Below, piece after piece: positions 26,192 through 35,741 of a stretch of DNA of 64,000 nucleotides. Both the position numbers and the translations under genes were made by a program. The notes under the pieces were generated by a model. That model did not search any database. It was given only the letters and a program-made list of their open reading frames with translations, and was not told where the DNA came from. The stretch spans positions 105,581 through 169,580 of the forward strand of contig NZ_NFLN01000006.1 in the NCBI RefSeq assembly GCF_002160955.1, given 5' to 3'. The stretch comes from Gemmiger sp. An120 (lineage in GTDB: Bacteria > Bacillota > Clostridia > Oscillospirales > Ruminococcaceae). Numbering within the stretch: the first letter of the stretch is position 1; each line of letters opens with the position of its first letter.

Positions 26192-29100
26192 ATGGCAAGT
26201 CTTAGGGACGTTGTATCAGAGTATCAAGACGACCTGCGAAACGGAATTGCATGGCTGACGTTCTGGCGCGAGGGCCGGAGCTGGCAGGCCGAGGCGTTCC
26301 ACCTTGATCTGGACGACACCCTTTATCCAGAGGACAGAGCGCGGCTTGCCGAGATACAGGCCGCCGATCCACGGGCCGTTGTGGTGAATGGCTACTATTC
26401 CGGCTATCTGTCCGAGAAAATGAGCGTGGCGGAGTTGGCCGCCGGTGTGCGGCACCACTACGACAACGGCCTGAACAACATTGCCCCATTCATGGAGGCC
26501 CACAGCGACGAGCTGCCGCCGGAGGTGTTAGAGGAAGCGAGGGAAAAAGCCCATGCTGCCGGACTGCCTTTCTATGAGCGCCCCTACCGTGGGGACGACA
26601 TCGACCCATACACCTATGATGGCCACATGAGCATTGAGGACTACCAGTTAATGCAGAAATTGATGGAACAAGACAGAGAAAGGAGTGAACCCATGAGCGA
26701 AGTGTTTTCTATCCTGCTTCATAACCGACAGCGTTATGAGCAAGGCAACGAGGGCCTTTGGTTTTCTTTGCCGACCACAACCGAAAAGCTGCAAGAAGCC
26801 CTGCGGGAAATCGGGATTAGTGCCGACAACCCGCAGGACTTTTTCTTGTACGGCTACCGAAGCCCGCAGGAGCGTCCCATTAAGCTGCCCCGCAATCTGG
26901 TGCTGTCCGCCGACGTGGACGAGCTGAACTTCCTTGCCGCGAGGCTGGAAAAGCTGGACGCCGCCGAGCTTGCGGAGCTGAACGCCGCCTTGACAAGCCC
27001 GCAGAGCGACTTCCACAGTATCGGCCAGATCATCGACTACCCTGACAACGTGGACTACTATGTGCATCTGCCGGATGTCACCGGCACGGGCCAGTTGGGT
27101 GACTACTACCTGAACCGTTCCGGCATGGTGGATATGCCGGAGGAATGGAAAGCGGGAATTTTCCTGCCCCGTTTCGGCCTGCATATTGCCAATACGGAGC
27201 ATGGTGTTTTCACGGATTACGGCTATCTGGTGAAAAGCGGCGACGAGTGGCAGCGTGTCCATGAGGGCCAGCCGGTGCCGGAGGAATACCGAGTGATGGC
27301 CTATCCCGCGCCGGAAATTCTGCGGGACGAGGCCCCGGCCCGGACGGTGCAGCCGGAGGCAGCGCCCACCGCCGAAGCTGCGGCCCCGCCGCCCGTCGTC
27401 CCTATCATTCTCAACAGCCAGAACAGCGCCGACCGCATGAAAGAGATCACCGACCGGCTGGAAACCGGCATACAGGAGCTTTTCGAGAGTGAACGCTACA
27501 AAGCCTATCTCACCTCTATGGCGAAGTTCCACAGTTACAGCTTCAACAATACGCTGCTGATCGCCATGCAGGGCGGCCAGCTTGTAGCGGGCTACAACAA
27601 GTGGCGGGACGATTTTCACCGCAATGTGAAGCGGGGCGAGAAAGGTATCAAGATTCTGGCCCCCGCCCCCTACAAGGTGAAAAAGGAAGTGCCGAAGCTG
27701 GACGAACAGGGCCAGCCGGTCATGGACAAGGATGGCAACCCCGTCACCGAGAAAAAAGAAATCCAAGTTCCGGCGTTCAAGATCGTGTCTGTCTTTGACG
27801 TGAGCCAGACCGAGGGCGAACCGCTGCCCTCTATCGGTGTGGACGAGCTGGCCGGGAATGTGGAGCAATACGAGGACTTCTTCAAGGCGCTGGAACAGAC
27901 TTCCCCCGTCCCGATGGCCTTTGAGGACATCCCCGGTGGTTCTCACGGCTACTACCACCTGACAGAAAAGCGGATCGCCATACAGGAGAACATGAGTGAG
28001 CTGCAAACTTTGAAAACAGCTATCCATGAGATTGCCCATGCCAAGCTCCACGCCATTGACCCGGACGCCCCTGTGACCGAGCAGGCCGACCGGCCCGACA
28101 GCCGCACCCGCGAGGTGCAGGCCGAGAGCGTGGCCTATGCCGTCTGCCAGCACTACGGGCTGGACACGTCCGACTATTCCTTTGGATATGTGGCCGGTTG
28201 GAGTTCCGGCAAAGACCTGAAAGAGCTGCGGGCGTCCCTTGAAACCATCCGGGCCACCGCCCATGAGCTGATTACCACTATCGACGGCCACCTTGCCGAG
28301 CTTCAGCAACAGCGGCAGGCGCAGCAGGCCGTGGAGCAAACTGTGGAGCCGACTGTGGAACAGGCCGCCGAGCAGCCTGCCCCCGACAGTGTGTTTTCCA
28401 AGCTGCCCCCGGAACAGCAGCAGGAAATGACCGACAGTGTAAAGTCCATGCTGCAAACCCTGATTGACGCCGATGTGAAATCCACCGGCGAGGTGACGCA
28501 AGGCACGTTGGAAGCCATTCAGACACAGGGCTTTGTCCTTTCCGGCGACGGGACGCTACAACGGGCCGAGGCCCAGCCGGAGCCGCAGCCATGGAATGGG
28601 ATTGACGGCCTTTTGAACAACAAGCCCATTATGCCGGAGGCCACCCCCACGGAACGGGCCAACGCCCTGATCGACTGGGCCGAGCGCAACGGACAGCGCA
28701 TGGGCAACGAGGAACGCCGGTTGATCGTGGAGTACGCCGAGGCCGTGGATAACACGGACAAGGTGATTGCCCTTATCAATGAGTTTTGCGAACATGGCTA
28801 CGAAATGCAGCACGGCCATGTGGACGAGCTGGTAAAAAGCCGGATTGACCGAGAAATCGCGGAGGCCAAGGCCGCACAGCAGCCCACCCTTGACCCCACG
28901 GCAGAGCCGGTTGTGACGATCCTTTTCACCGAAAGCCCCGATCTGGAAATGGGCCAGCAAATGCCGCTGCATGAGGCCGACGCCCTGTTTGCCCGGCTGG
29001 ACGCAGAACATCGAGGCGGCGGCTACTATGACAAGACCGACTTCCGCATTGATTTTACATTCCAAGGAGAGCCGCACAGCTATTCCGGGCGGCAGGACTT

Positions 29101-32100
29101 TGGCGACCGGGACGGTTCCCTGATTGAGCATATCCGGGAGTATCAGACCTTTTATCTCAACGATGAAAAATGGAAAGACCATCTGACCCGGCAGGGCGGC
29201 CCGGAGGCATGGGCGGAGGATCACGCCAGCCGGGAAGCCTTTCTCACCGAGATCATCCCGTACATGGAGCTGCATTGCAACCTGTCACGGCTGGAACAGG
29301 AGGCGCAGACCCGTTTGGCGTCCAGCGACACCCTGACGCCGGAGGAAACCGCCTACTATGGGGCGCTGGTGGACTACGCTATGGAGTGCCGTCCGCTGCT
29401 CAACCACGGAGAGCCTTTGCCGGAAATGCCGAAACTGACCGACTTCGACCAGAGCTTGCAGGACTACAAAGCGCAGGTGGAGGCCGAAATTGCACAGGAG
29501 GCCGCCGACGCCGGTATGACCGTGGAGGAATATGCGGCGGCTGGCTATGAGGCCCCGGCCCAGCCGCAGGAGGCCCAAGAGCCGCCCCAACAGGAAGCCC
29601 CGGAACAACCGGCGAAAGAGCCTGCGGCGTCCGACTACTACTATTCCATCAATGAGGGCGCGGCCCGCCGAGCCAAGGAAATGAACAGCTTTTCCGACTA
29701 CAAGCCCGGCAGCGCCACAGCCGAGTACCGGCATTATGTGGATAAAGCCTTTGCGCTGGCACAGGAACAGAAAAAGCGCGTAGATCCCATGTACCATGAG
29801 AAGATCGACAGCCTGCTTGATACCTATGCCCGGGAACTGGCCGCCAACATGAACCACGGCTATGAGATTGACGCCCGTGTTCCGTCCATTTTGATTGCCG
29901 GTGGTTCCAATTTCCCCGTACGGAAGAAAGAGAAACAGAACGCGGCCCGCGACAGCAATATGCAGGAATGGCAGTACATCCAAGGGCTGCTTGATAAAAT
30001 CCGCAGCACCGGCATGGGCGGCATCCGGCAGGACGACCCGCAGGCCATTCCCAAGCTGCAAAAAAAGCTGGACGGTCTGGAAAAGGCGCAGGAAACCATG
30101 AAAGCGGTCAATGCCTATTACCGCAAACACGGTACGCTGGACGGCTGCCCGAACCTCTCTCCTGAAAACATCGAAAACCTGAAAGCGGATATGGCGTCCG
30201 GCTGGCACTATGAAAAGAAGCCGTTCCAGAGCTGGGAGCTGTCCAACAACAATGCGGAAATCCGCCGCGTCCGGCAGCGGATCGAAAGCCTGACCCGCGC
30301 AAATGAAGTGGCCTATGTGGGCTGGGAGTTTGACGGCGGCCATGTGGAGGCCAACAGGGATCAGGGCCGCTTGCAGGTGTTCTTTGACGGCAAGCCGGAA
30401 GCGGACGCCCGCCAGCAGTTGAAAGAGAACGGTTTCCGCTGGGCGCCGAGTGTGGGCGCATGGCAGCGGCTTTTGAACGACAATGCCTACCGTGCGTCGG
30501 ACAGGATCGCTTGTATTCAGCCCCTTTCCGGCATCAAGCCCACGGAGCTGCAACGCAACAGCAGCCGGGAGCAGCGGGCGCAGATGGCACAGGATCAGGC
30601 CGAGCCGGACTACTTCTACCGGGTACACGCCACCCCCAGCAGCGACAGCCGGGAAAACCTGTATATGCTGCAAGCCTATATTCCGCAGGACAACGGCAGG
30701 GCCAAGATCGGGGATATTCTCTACGTCGGGACGCCGGAACGGTGCCGGGAGCTGATGGATCAGCTCAATACCGGGGAGCTGACGCAGGAGGCCGTCAAGG
30801 AGCTGTATGCCAAGGAGCAGGAGCAGCCGGAACAGGAACCCACCCCGGAACAGGAACCGGCACCAGAGCCGGAGCCGGAACAAGAACCCGTGCAGGAGCC
30901 GGAGCCGGAAACCGCCCCGGCGCAGGAAGTTACTTCCGACGCCGAGCCGCAGGCGGCCCCCGCAAAAACCCTGACGGAGTTGCAGGAAAAGGCGCTGGAA
31001 ATCGCTGACCGCTACAAAGACCTGCCCTTGCAGGCCAAGATTGATGTGATCGCGCAGGCGTTTGGCTGCAAGACCGGCGAAATCCATACGTCCCCCTGTA
31101 CCGGCAAATGGCGCGGCACCAGCGACATGACAATCCGTTTCGACAACGGCGCGTCCCTGTTTATCGGCAACCACCTGACGCCGAAAGCCAAGACGGTCAA
31201 GGTGCAAACGGAATGTGTCAATAGTGCATTGGTGCATTTTAACCCGGAGATCGTGCAGGCCACCAAGGAAGCCGCCCTGCCTGTTCTGTTGCAGCGGGAG
31301 GCCAAGGACAACGAGATCGCCGCCCAAAAGGGCCTAAAGCCCTACACGCTGCTGAATGTGGAGTTTAACGACGGGGCCGACGAGCAGACCGGCGGCTATA
31401 TCGGCTGGTACTATGTGACGCTGGCCGTGGACGGAAAAATCTGCACCCATCTGGAAACGGGATTGAGCCATGATATTGCAGACGGCAAGGTGAGCGACAC
31501 CCCCTCACGGGCCGACTACTACCCGGCAGGGGCCTTGAAAGAGGCCGATGTGGACTACGTTTTCAATAACGTGGGCTTTTCCTCTGCGTCCACCCTCTAT
31601 ACGGTGCCGCTGCGGGACGACGTGCGGGAACGGGCTGAAAAGACACTGGCCGAGCGCAGCGCCGCCGCGCCGGAGGCAGGCCGGGAATGGGGCTTTTACA
31701 TCATTCCCGATCTGAAAACATGGGCCACCAATGCCGAACAGCAGACCCCGATTGAACACTTCTCAACCTTTGAGGAAGCCAAGGCCCGGTTCGACGAGCT
31801 GCGGAGCCAGCCCTATAACAGCGAGGCCAAGGATTTGAACACCGATGGCCGCCCCTACGCCCATCTGACGCTGGGCATGGAAAGCAAAGACGGCATGAGC
31901 GCCGCCGATATTCTCCATGTGCGGGCGGGCCAAAATTATCTTGTGGAGGACTTCACCCGAATGGAACGGCTGCGGAGTGATCCCGTGGTACTGGAAAGCC
32001 TCTCCCGTGTGGCAAAGGAAATCGGCTTTGACCGGGTGCGGCCCTATGTGATGGAGAACGGCAGCTATAAGGCCATGCCGGATATGCCGTTCACCCAATG

Positions 32101-32950
32101 GGAAACCCCCTATTTCACCGTCGATCCCCCGGCGCAGGAGCAGGGCGATACCTTTGCCATCTACCAGCTCAAAGGCGGGCCGGAAACACGGGATTATCGC
32201 TTTGAGGCTTACGAGAGTTTGCAGGAAGCGGGGCTGGCCGTTGACCGGCAGAATTACGATCTGGTCTACACGGCCCCGTTGGACGGCAAAATCACGCTGG
32301 AGGGCATCTACCGTACATTCAACCTTGACCGTCCCGCCGATTTCACCGGCCACAGCCTTTCCGTTTCCGACGTTGTGGTGCTGACCCGCAGCGGCAAGGA
32401 GGAAGCCCATTACTGTGACAGCTTCGGCTTTACGCCGGTGCCGGAGTTCTTCTTGCAGCGGGAAAAACAGCTTACGCCACGGGAATTGCTGACCGGCGAG
32501 AGCATCCAGACCCCACGGGGCAGCTTCCTTGTAACCGACATGAGCCGGGAGCAGTTGGAGGCCGCAGGCTATGGCTTCCACCATCAATCCGAGGACGGCA
32601 AGTATCTTATTATGGGCAACGGCACGGACGCCTTTGCCATCCCCGCCCAGCAGGAAAGCCCCATCAAGGCCGCTGAAATGACGACCGAGCAGAACTACAA
32701 CATGATCGACGGCGTTCTGAACAATGCCCCAACCATGAGTGAGCTGGAAGCCAGAGTAAAGGCCGGGGAACAAGTTTCCCTTTTGGATGTAGCCGAGGCA
32801 GCCAAGGCAGAGGCCCAAAAGCCCAAGCAGCCCCAGCGCCCGGCGCAGAAACAGAAAAAGCCGTCCATCCGGGCGCAGCTCAAAGCCGCCAAGGAGGAAC
32901 AGCAGAAGAAACCACCGCAGCGGGAAAAAGCACAGGAATTGGAGGTGTGA
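26192..32950 (+). CDS. 2252-residue multidomain ArdC/LPD/YodL/DUF4316 protein of the ICE
   Basis: Order of parts. About 1-170 is an antirestriction-type acidic domain (VVVNGYYSGYLSEK). About 170-390 is a second acidic domain. About 410-690 is an ArdC N-terminal plus zincin-like metallopeptidase region with HEIAH at 612-616. Acidic LPD-type domains follow (about 890-1100), then a region with GWEFDGGHVE near 1375. A YodL-like part lies about 1995-2090 (DYRFEAYESL, LSVSDVVVL). The DUF4316 tail lies about 2165-2252 (QNYNMIDGVLNN). Pro/Glu/Gln linkers at about 705-735, 1120-1145 and 1540-1590 separate modules. AAAGGAGG precedes the ATG. Such proteins are thought to enter or prepare the recipient and protect incoming DNA. 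Family boundaries are my estimates. Confidence 0.88.
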   Translation: MASLRDVVSEYQDDLRNGIAWLTFWREGRSWQAEAFHLDLDDTLYPEDRARLAEIQAADPRAVVVNGYYSGYLSEKMSVAELAAGVRHHYDNGLNNIAPFMEAHSDELPPEVLEEAREKAHAAGLPFYERPYRGDDIDPYTYDGHMSIEDYQLMQKLMEQDRERSEPMSEVFSILLHNRQRYEQGNEGLWFSLPTTTEKLQEALREIGISADNPQDFFLYGYRSPQERPIKLPRNLVLSADVDELNFLAARLEKLDAAELAELNAALTSPQSDFHSIGQIIDYPDNVDYYVHLPDVTGTGQLGDYYLNRSGMVDMPEEWKAGIFLPRFGLHIANTEHGVFTDYGYLVKSGDEWQRVHEGQPVPEEYRVMAYPAPEILRDEAPARTVQPEAAPTAEAAAPPPVVPIILNSQNSADRMKEITDRLETGIQELFESERYKAYLTSMAKFHSYSFNNTLLIAMQGGQLVAGYNKWRDDFHRNVKRGEKGIKILAPAPYKVKKEVPKLDEQGQPVMDKDGNPVTEKKEIQVPAFKIVSVFDVSQTEGEPLPSIGVDELAGNVEQYEDFFKALEQTSPVPMAFEDIPGGSHGYYHLTEKRIAIQENMSELQTLKTAIHEIAHAKLHAIDPDAPVTEQADRPDSRTREVQAESVAYAVCQHYGLDTSDYSFGYVAGWSSGKDLKELRASLETIRATAHELITTIDGHLAELQQQRQAQQAVEQTVEPTVEQAAEQPAPDSVFSKLPPEQQQEMTDSVKSMLQTLIDADVKSTGEVTQGTLEAIQTQGFVLSGDGTLQRAEAQPEPQPWNGIDGLLNNKPIMPEATPTERANALIDWAERNGQRMGNEERRLIVEYAEAVDNTDKVIALINEFCEHGYEMQHGHVDELVKSRIDREIAEAKAAQQPTLDPTAEPVVTILFTESPDLEMGQQMPLHEADALFARLDAEHRGGGYYDKTDFRIDFTFQGEPHSYSGRQDFGDRDGSLIEHIREYQTFYLNDEKWKDHLTRQGGPEAWAEDHASREAFLTEIIPYMELHCNLSRLEQEAQTRLASSDTLTPEETAYYGALVDYAMECRPLLNHGEPLPEMPKLTDFDQSLQDYKAQVEAEIAQEAADAGMTVEEYAAAGYEAPAQPQEAQEPPQQEAPEQPAKEPAASDYYYSINEGAARRAKEMNSFSDYKPGSATAEYRHYVDKAFALAQEQKKRVDPMYHEKIDSLLDTYARELAANMNHGYEIDARVPSILIAGGSNFPVRKKEKQNAARDSNMQEWQYIQGLLDKIRSTGMGGIRQDDPQAIPKLQKKLDGLEKAQETMKAVNAYYRKHGTLDGCPNLSPENIENLKADMASGWHYEKKPFQSWELSNNNAEIRRVRQRIESLTRANEVAYVGWEFDGGHVEANRDQGRLQVFFDGKPEADARQQLKENGFRWAPSVGAWQRLLNDNAYRASDRIACIQPLSGIKPTELQRNSSREQRAQMAQDQAEPDYFYRVHATPSSDSRENLYMLQAYIPQDNGRAKIGDILYVGTPERCRELMDQLNTGELTQEAVKELYAKEQEQPEQEPTPEQEPAPEPEPEQEPVQEPEPETAPAQEVTSDAEPQAAPAKTLTELQEKALEIADRYKDLPLQAKIDVIAQAFGCKTGEIHTSPCTGKWRGTSDMTIRFDNGASLFIGNHLTPKAKTVKVQTECVNSALVHFNPEIVQATKEAALPVLLQREAKDNEIAAQKGLKPYTLLNVEFNDGADEQTGGYIGWYYVTLAVDGKICTHLETGLSHDIADGKVSDTPSRADYYPAGALKEADVDYVFNNVGFSSASTLYTVPLRDDVRERAEKTLAERSAAAPEAGREWGFYIIPDLKTWATNAEQQTPIEHFSTFEEAKARFDELRSQPYNSEAKDLNTDGRPYAHLTLGMESKDGMSAADILHVRAGQNYLVEDFTRMERLRSDPVVLESLSRVAKEIGFDRVRPYVMENGSYKAMPDMPFTQWETPYFTVDPPAQEQGDTFAIYQLKGGPETRDYRFEAYESLQEAGLAVDRQNYDLVYTAPLDGKITLEGIYRTFNLDRPADFTGHSLSVSDVVVLTRSGKEEAHYCDSFGFTPVPEFFLQREKQLTPRELLTGESIQTPRGSFLVTDMSREQLEAAGYGFHHQSEDGKYLIMGNGTDAFAIPAQQESPIKAAEMTTEQNYNMIDGVLNNAPTMSELEARVKAGEQVSLLDVAEAAKAEAQKPKQPQRPAQKQKKPSIRAQLKAAKEEQQKKPPQREKAQELEV

Positions 32951-32954
32951 CGCC

Positions 32955-33899
32955 ATGAACAAGTTTGAGAATGTGGATGTTCTGGCCGCGCTGGAACAGC
33001 TCATGCGGCAGAACACCGCCTTTTATCGCAATGATTTTGAGATCGACAAAGAGATCATCGGGCGGACCGCTGCCAGCGACAAGGCCGAGGACAAGACGCT
33101 TTTGTGGATGTCCCGCCCGTCCGGGACGTACTGCTTCCGGGAAAGTGATGTGTTCCTGCAAGGCACCCGGCAGCACAACACATGGACGTTTTACGGGGAG
33201 CAGACCCGTGACCGGGTGCTGGCCTACGCCGTGGAGCTGACCGGCAAGGTACGGGGTGTCATTCGCGGCAATCTCTATGAGCTGGACTATCCCCAGCACT
33301 TCCGGCACGTCGCAGCCGAGGCGGTACAGGCCGACAACATCATCCTGCACTATGAAAAGGGCGACCGGGAGCAGCCCGCCGGTCTGTACTTCGACGGGCG
33401 GCCCGATCCCAAGCTGGGGGCGTTCCTGCGGTATGAGGCCAAGCCCAATGAGCCGGAACACCTGCGGGAGCTGTTGCGGCAGGAACAGAAAGGCCGGGCG
33501 CAGCTTGCGCCCGGCGACTTCAAGGCCCACGTCACGGCGCTGCATGACGGCATGATTTTGGCCGAGGCGCAGCGGATCGTGGCCGGGTTGAAAGACCTGT
33601 CCGCCCCCAACAGCCCCAACAAGACGCATTTCATGGTGGAGCTGTCCCCGTACTTCGTCCAGATCGCGTCCAGCAAGGACACCGACCGGCTGTTTTCCAT
33701 GTTGCCCTATAAATCCCTGTGCTTTACCGGCATGAAAGACCGGCACGGCCTGTATGCGGTGATCGGCAAAGACGAGAACCGGGACAAGGAAGTGCGGAGG
33801 CCCCGCGCTTCCATCCGCAGGCAGCTATCCGAAACCAAACAGGCCCAAGCCCCGAAAAAGGCTCCGGCCAGAACCAAGAAAAACGAATTGGAGGTATGA
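32955..33899 (+). CDS. Conserved-type ICE protein downstream of the giant gene
   Basis: 314 residues, soluble, no signal or membrane segment. The N-terminus (VDVLAALEQLMRQNTAFYRNDFEID) and the block TWTFYGEQTRDRVLAYAVEL look like an accessory protein of ArdC-containing ICE modules. I do not recognise a named domain. The C-terminus is a basic Lys/Ala/Pro tail ending NELEV, almost the same as the last residues of the giant protein (ELEV). The gene starts 4 bp after the giant gene stop, so the two are coupled. Confidence 0.75.
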   Translation: MNKFENVDVLAALEQLMRQNTAFYRNDFEIDKEIIGRTAASDKAEDKTLLWMSRPSGTYCFRESDVFLQGTRQHNTWTFYGEQTRDRVLAYAVELTGKVRGVIRGNLYELDYPQHFRHVAAEAVQADNIILHYEKGDREQPAGLYFDGRPDPKLGAFLRYEAKPNEPEHLRELLRQEQKGRAQLAPGDFKAHVTALHDGMILAEAQRIVAGLKDLSAPNSPNKTHFMVELSPYFVQIASSKDTDRLFSMLPYKSLCFTGMKDRHGLYAVIGKDENRDKEVRRPRASIRRQLSETKQAQAPKKAPARTKKNELEV

Positions 33900-33901
33900 C
33901 A

Positions 33902-34102
33902 ATGCAGTTTACCGTGGAAGAAGAAAACCTGATCTGTATGTATCACAAGAGCGACCGTCGCAGGACAGCGGCCAACATCCGGGCCGCCCTGCCGGACATG
34001 GACGAGGACATGGCGGCGTTGGCCCGCCAGACCGCCGACAAGTTGGACGCCATGAACGACGCTGACTTTGAGGCACGGCAGTTCCATTTCACGGACGAGT
34101 GA
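33902..34102 (+). CDS. Transposon-transfer assisting protein (TTRAP family)
   Basis: 66 residues: FTVEEENLICMYH at the start and ALARQTADKLDAMNDADFEA later are the TTRAP pattern. TTGGAGG before the ATG also encodes the end of the previous protein. A small helical protein needed for, or associated with, transfer in these elements; mechanism unknown. Confidence 0.88.
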   Translation: MQFTVEEENLICMYHKSDRRRTAANIRAALPDMDEDMAALARQTADKLDAMNDADFEARQFHFTDE

Positions 34103-34115
34103 TCCAAGCATAGCA

Positions 34116-34165
34116 AAGCGCCGGGCGCGGGGCTTCATAGCCTCTGCGTCCGGCGCTTATTTTTC
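34116..34165. terminator. Sister terminator 1
   Basis: AAGCGCCGGGCGC pairs with GCGTCCGGCGCTT around a ~17-nt loop, then ATTTTT. Nearly the same hairpin recurs at 35193 and 37620. It lies between converging TTRAP and SLOG genes. Confidence 0.8.
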
Positions 34166-34615
34166 ATGTCCGACCCGGAAAATCTGTTTGCGGCGACGTT
34201 CTGCATATTTCAGTGTTTGATAGGCTCCGCCGTGATCCCGCCATACCATAGCAATTAGGCAATCCGCCCGGTCTACCATCCAGCGATTGCAGGCGGTGAT
34301 CGCCTGTTTATAGTGGATGCCTGCAAGCTCAATGGGGATCAGGATTTCGTCAAAGCTGCTTTCGTAGTATTCCTTATCCGTGTTTAGCCGCTGCTCCATG
34401 TAGGGCAGAACCAGCACCAGCGAGATTGCCTTGTCCGGGTGCCGGTGCTTTAGAGTGCGAACCGCGCTGGCGCAGATCGCGTCAAACTCTCCCTTGCCGC
34501 CAACATAGCAGGTCATTTCCTGTTCCGCTTCCAGCAGCCTTTCCAATATCTCCACCACCTGCGACTGGCCGAGGCCAAAGACTTCCCTGTGTCCCGCAAA
34601 AGTGCAAACCATCAT
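34157..34615 (-). CDS. SLOG-family (DUF1273-like) nucleotide-binding protein
   Basis: 152 residues beginning MMVCTFAGHREVFG, the SLOG/LOG-like Rossmann start (VCTFAGHR). CYVGGKGEFD, LVLVLPY, DRADCLIAMVWRDHGGAYQTLKYA are the usual ligand-pocket segments. SLOG proteins are thought to bind or generate nucleotide-derived ligands; members are common in mobile elements. It is divergent from the XRE regulator at 34786 across a palindromic AT-rich region. Confidence 0.82.
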   Translation of the reverse strand: MMVCTFAGHREVFGLGQSQVVEILERLLEAEQEMTCYVGGKGEFDAICASAVRTLKHRHPDKAISLVLVLPYMEQRLNTDKEYYESSFDEILIPIELAGIHYKQAITACNRWMVDRADCLIAMVWRDHGGAYQTLKYAERRRKQIFRVGHEK

Positions 34616-34680
34616 CTTTGTTCCATCACTTTATAACCCCGCCCTTTAAGCTAATTCAAAACAGAAATTTGCAAATAATT

Positions 34681-34711
34681 AAACTATATAAATTTAGAAT
34701 TTATATAGTTT
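34681..34711. promoter_or_regulatory. Perfect 14-bp palindrome (operator) between divergent genes
   Basis: AAACTATATAAATT (34681-34694), 3-bp centre, AATTTATATAGTTT (34698-34711). It lies between the SLOG gene and the XRE repressor gene and contains TATA-rich promoter elements. The natural ligand is the XRE protein at 34786. Confidence 0.65.
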
Positions 34712-34785
34712 ATTATATATCAGGGCCGGGTACTTTACAATAAGGGAGGATTGATAAAACGCTGCCATACTGCGAGGGTATATAG

Positions 34786-35142
34786 ATGGAATTAGATTAC
34801 AAAGAGATTGGAAAGCGCGTGAAGATCGCAAGAATACGGGCTGATCTGACGCAGGAAGCATTGGCGGAAAAGGCCGGGCTGTCCATTACCCACATGAGCA
34901 ACATTGAAAACGGCCATTCCAAGTTGAGCTTGCCGATGGCGGTTGCGCTGGCAAACGTCCTGTCTGTTTCGGTGGATGAATTTCTGTGCGACAGCGTGAT
35001 CCACTCCAAGGAAGTTTTCTCCCATGAAGTTCAAATGCTTTTGGAGGATTGCGACGACTACGAGATACGCATACTCACCGATCTGCTCAAAGCAGCCAAA
35101 GACACAATCCGCAAGGATATGAAGCTGAAACAGCAGGAATAG
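34786..35142 (+). CDS. XRE-family transcription regulator
   Basis: 118 residues. Cro/CI-type helix-turn-helix at about 10-60 (RIRADLTQEALAEKAGLSITHMSNIENGHSKLSL). A short C-terminal helical part ends in Lys-rich sequence. Probably the local repressor acting on the palindrome at 34681. Followed by sister terminator 2. Confidence 0.92.
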   Translation: MELDYKEIGKRVKIARIRADLTQEALAEKAGLSITHMSNIENGHSKLSLPMAVALANVLSVSVDEFLCDSVIHSKEVFSHEVQMLLEDCDDYEIRILTDLLKAAKDTIRKDMKLKQQE

Positions 35143-35192
35143 CGCAGGCGGTCACAGTTGACCGTACTGCGCTACTCTTTTCTTACAATGCA

Positions 35193-35241
35193 AAGCGCCG
35201 GGCGCGGGGGCTGTATGCCTCTGCGTCCGGCGCTCTTTTTT
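35193..35241. terminator. Sister terminator 2
   Basis: AAGCGCCGGGCGC / GCGTCCGGCGCT then T-run, same design as 34116. It separates the XRE gene from the converging small HTH gene. Confidence 0.8.
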
Positions 35242-35434
35242 ATTCCTGTTCCATTGGGAAGTGTGGCAGTTCTTCCAGCAGCTTCATAATCAAGTGTTGC
35301 TTCATGTCCTCGTCAACGGCCATCTCGTCGATCATGGGGGTATAGTGTTCGATCACCTTTTGTTTGGCCCACTTCTCACCGGCGACAGCGGCCTTGATGG
35401 TAGCTGTGTCCAGCAACATTTCCTGTTCGGCCAT
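35240..35434 (-). CDS. Small HTH protein resembling the HTH_16 family
   Basis: 64 residues. TIKAAVAGEKWAKQKVIEHYTPMIDEMAV resembles the helix-turn-helix of the HTH_16 proteins of conjugative transposons (compare AATKGDPEAMSIVMQHYQSYI at 48713). The start at 35434 is preceded by AGGAG on the minus strand; the longer frame upstream looks non-coding. Probably a sigma-partner or regulator. Confidence 0.65.
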   Translation of the reverse strand: MAEQEMLLDTATIKAAVAGEKWAKQKVIEHYTPMIDEMAVDEDMKQHLIMKLLEELPHFPMEQE

Positions 35435-35513
35435 CGTGTCAACTCCTGTCGTTTTTTGTCTTATTCCAGCATACCACAGAACCGGCAGGAAAACCAGCGC
35501 CGGAAAGATTTTC

Positions 35514-35626
35514 CTACGCATTTCAAAGCCCGTTCCGGCAGGTATTGGATAAATCATTCTGCCACCCCACCGACCACCGCCGAAAAGCCTTGATTTCCGT
35601 GGGCTTTTTGCCCCCTAAATGCGTAG
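35514..35626. repeat. 113-bp structured repeat, copy A
   Basis: Begins CTACGCATTTCAAAGCCCGTT and ends AAATGCGTAG, so its ends are inverted repeats. Copy B (37677-37788) has the same ends, nearly the same length and matching internal stem positions with changed bases (GGCAG...CTGCC in A). Together they flank the GntR-ABC module as direct repeats. Confidence 0.7.
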
Positions 35627-35666
35627 ACAGGATCAATTATCTGTATAGCAATCGCTGTCTACCATC

Positions 35667-35714
35667 TTGACAACCGTTTTCGTGTGTATTATACTGTACT
35701 TGTAACAGTAATAC
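35667..35714 (+). promoter_or_regulatory. Strong promoter with GntR operator
   Basis: TTGACA at 35667 and TATACT at 35690 with a 17-bp spacer. An imperfect palindrome GTATTATACTGTAC / GTAACAGTAATAC overlaps and follows the -10 element. This arrangement suggests autorepression by the YtrA-type regulator that starts at 35742. Confidence 0.75.
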
Positions 35715-35741
35715 AGTTAAAACGGAAACGGCGGTGAGAAT

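Noticed and set aside
26076..26258. 60-codon open frame before the giant gene
   Set aside because: It includes a terminator hairpin and overlaps the well-supported start at 26192 in another frame.
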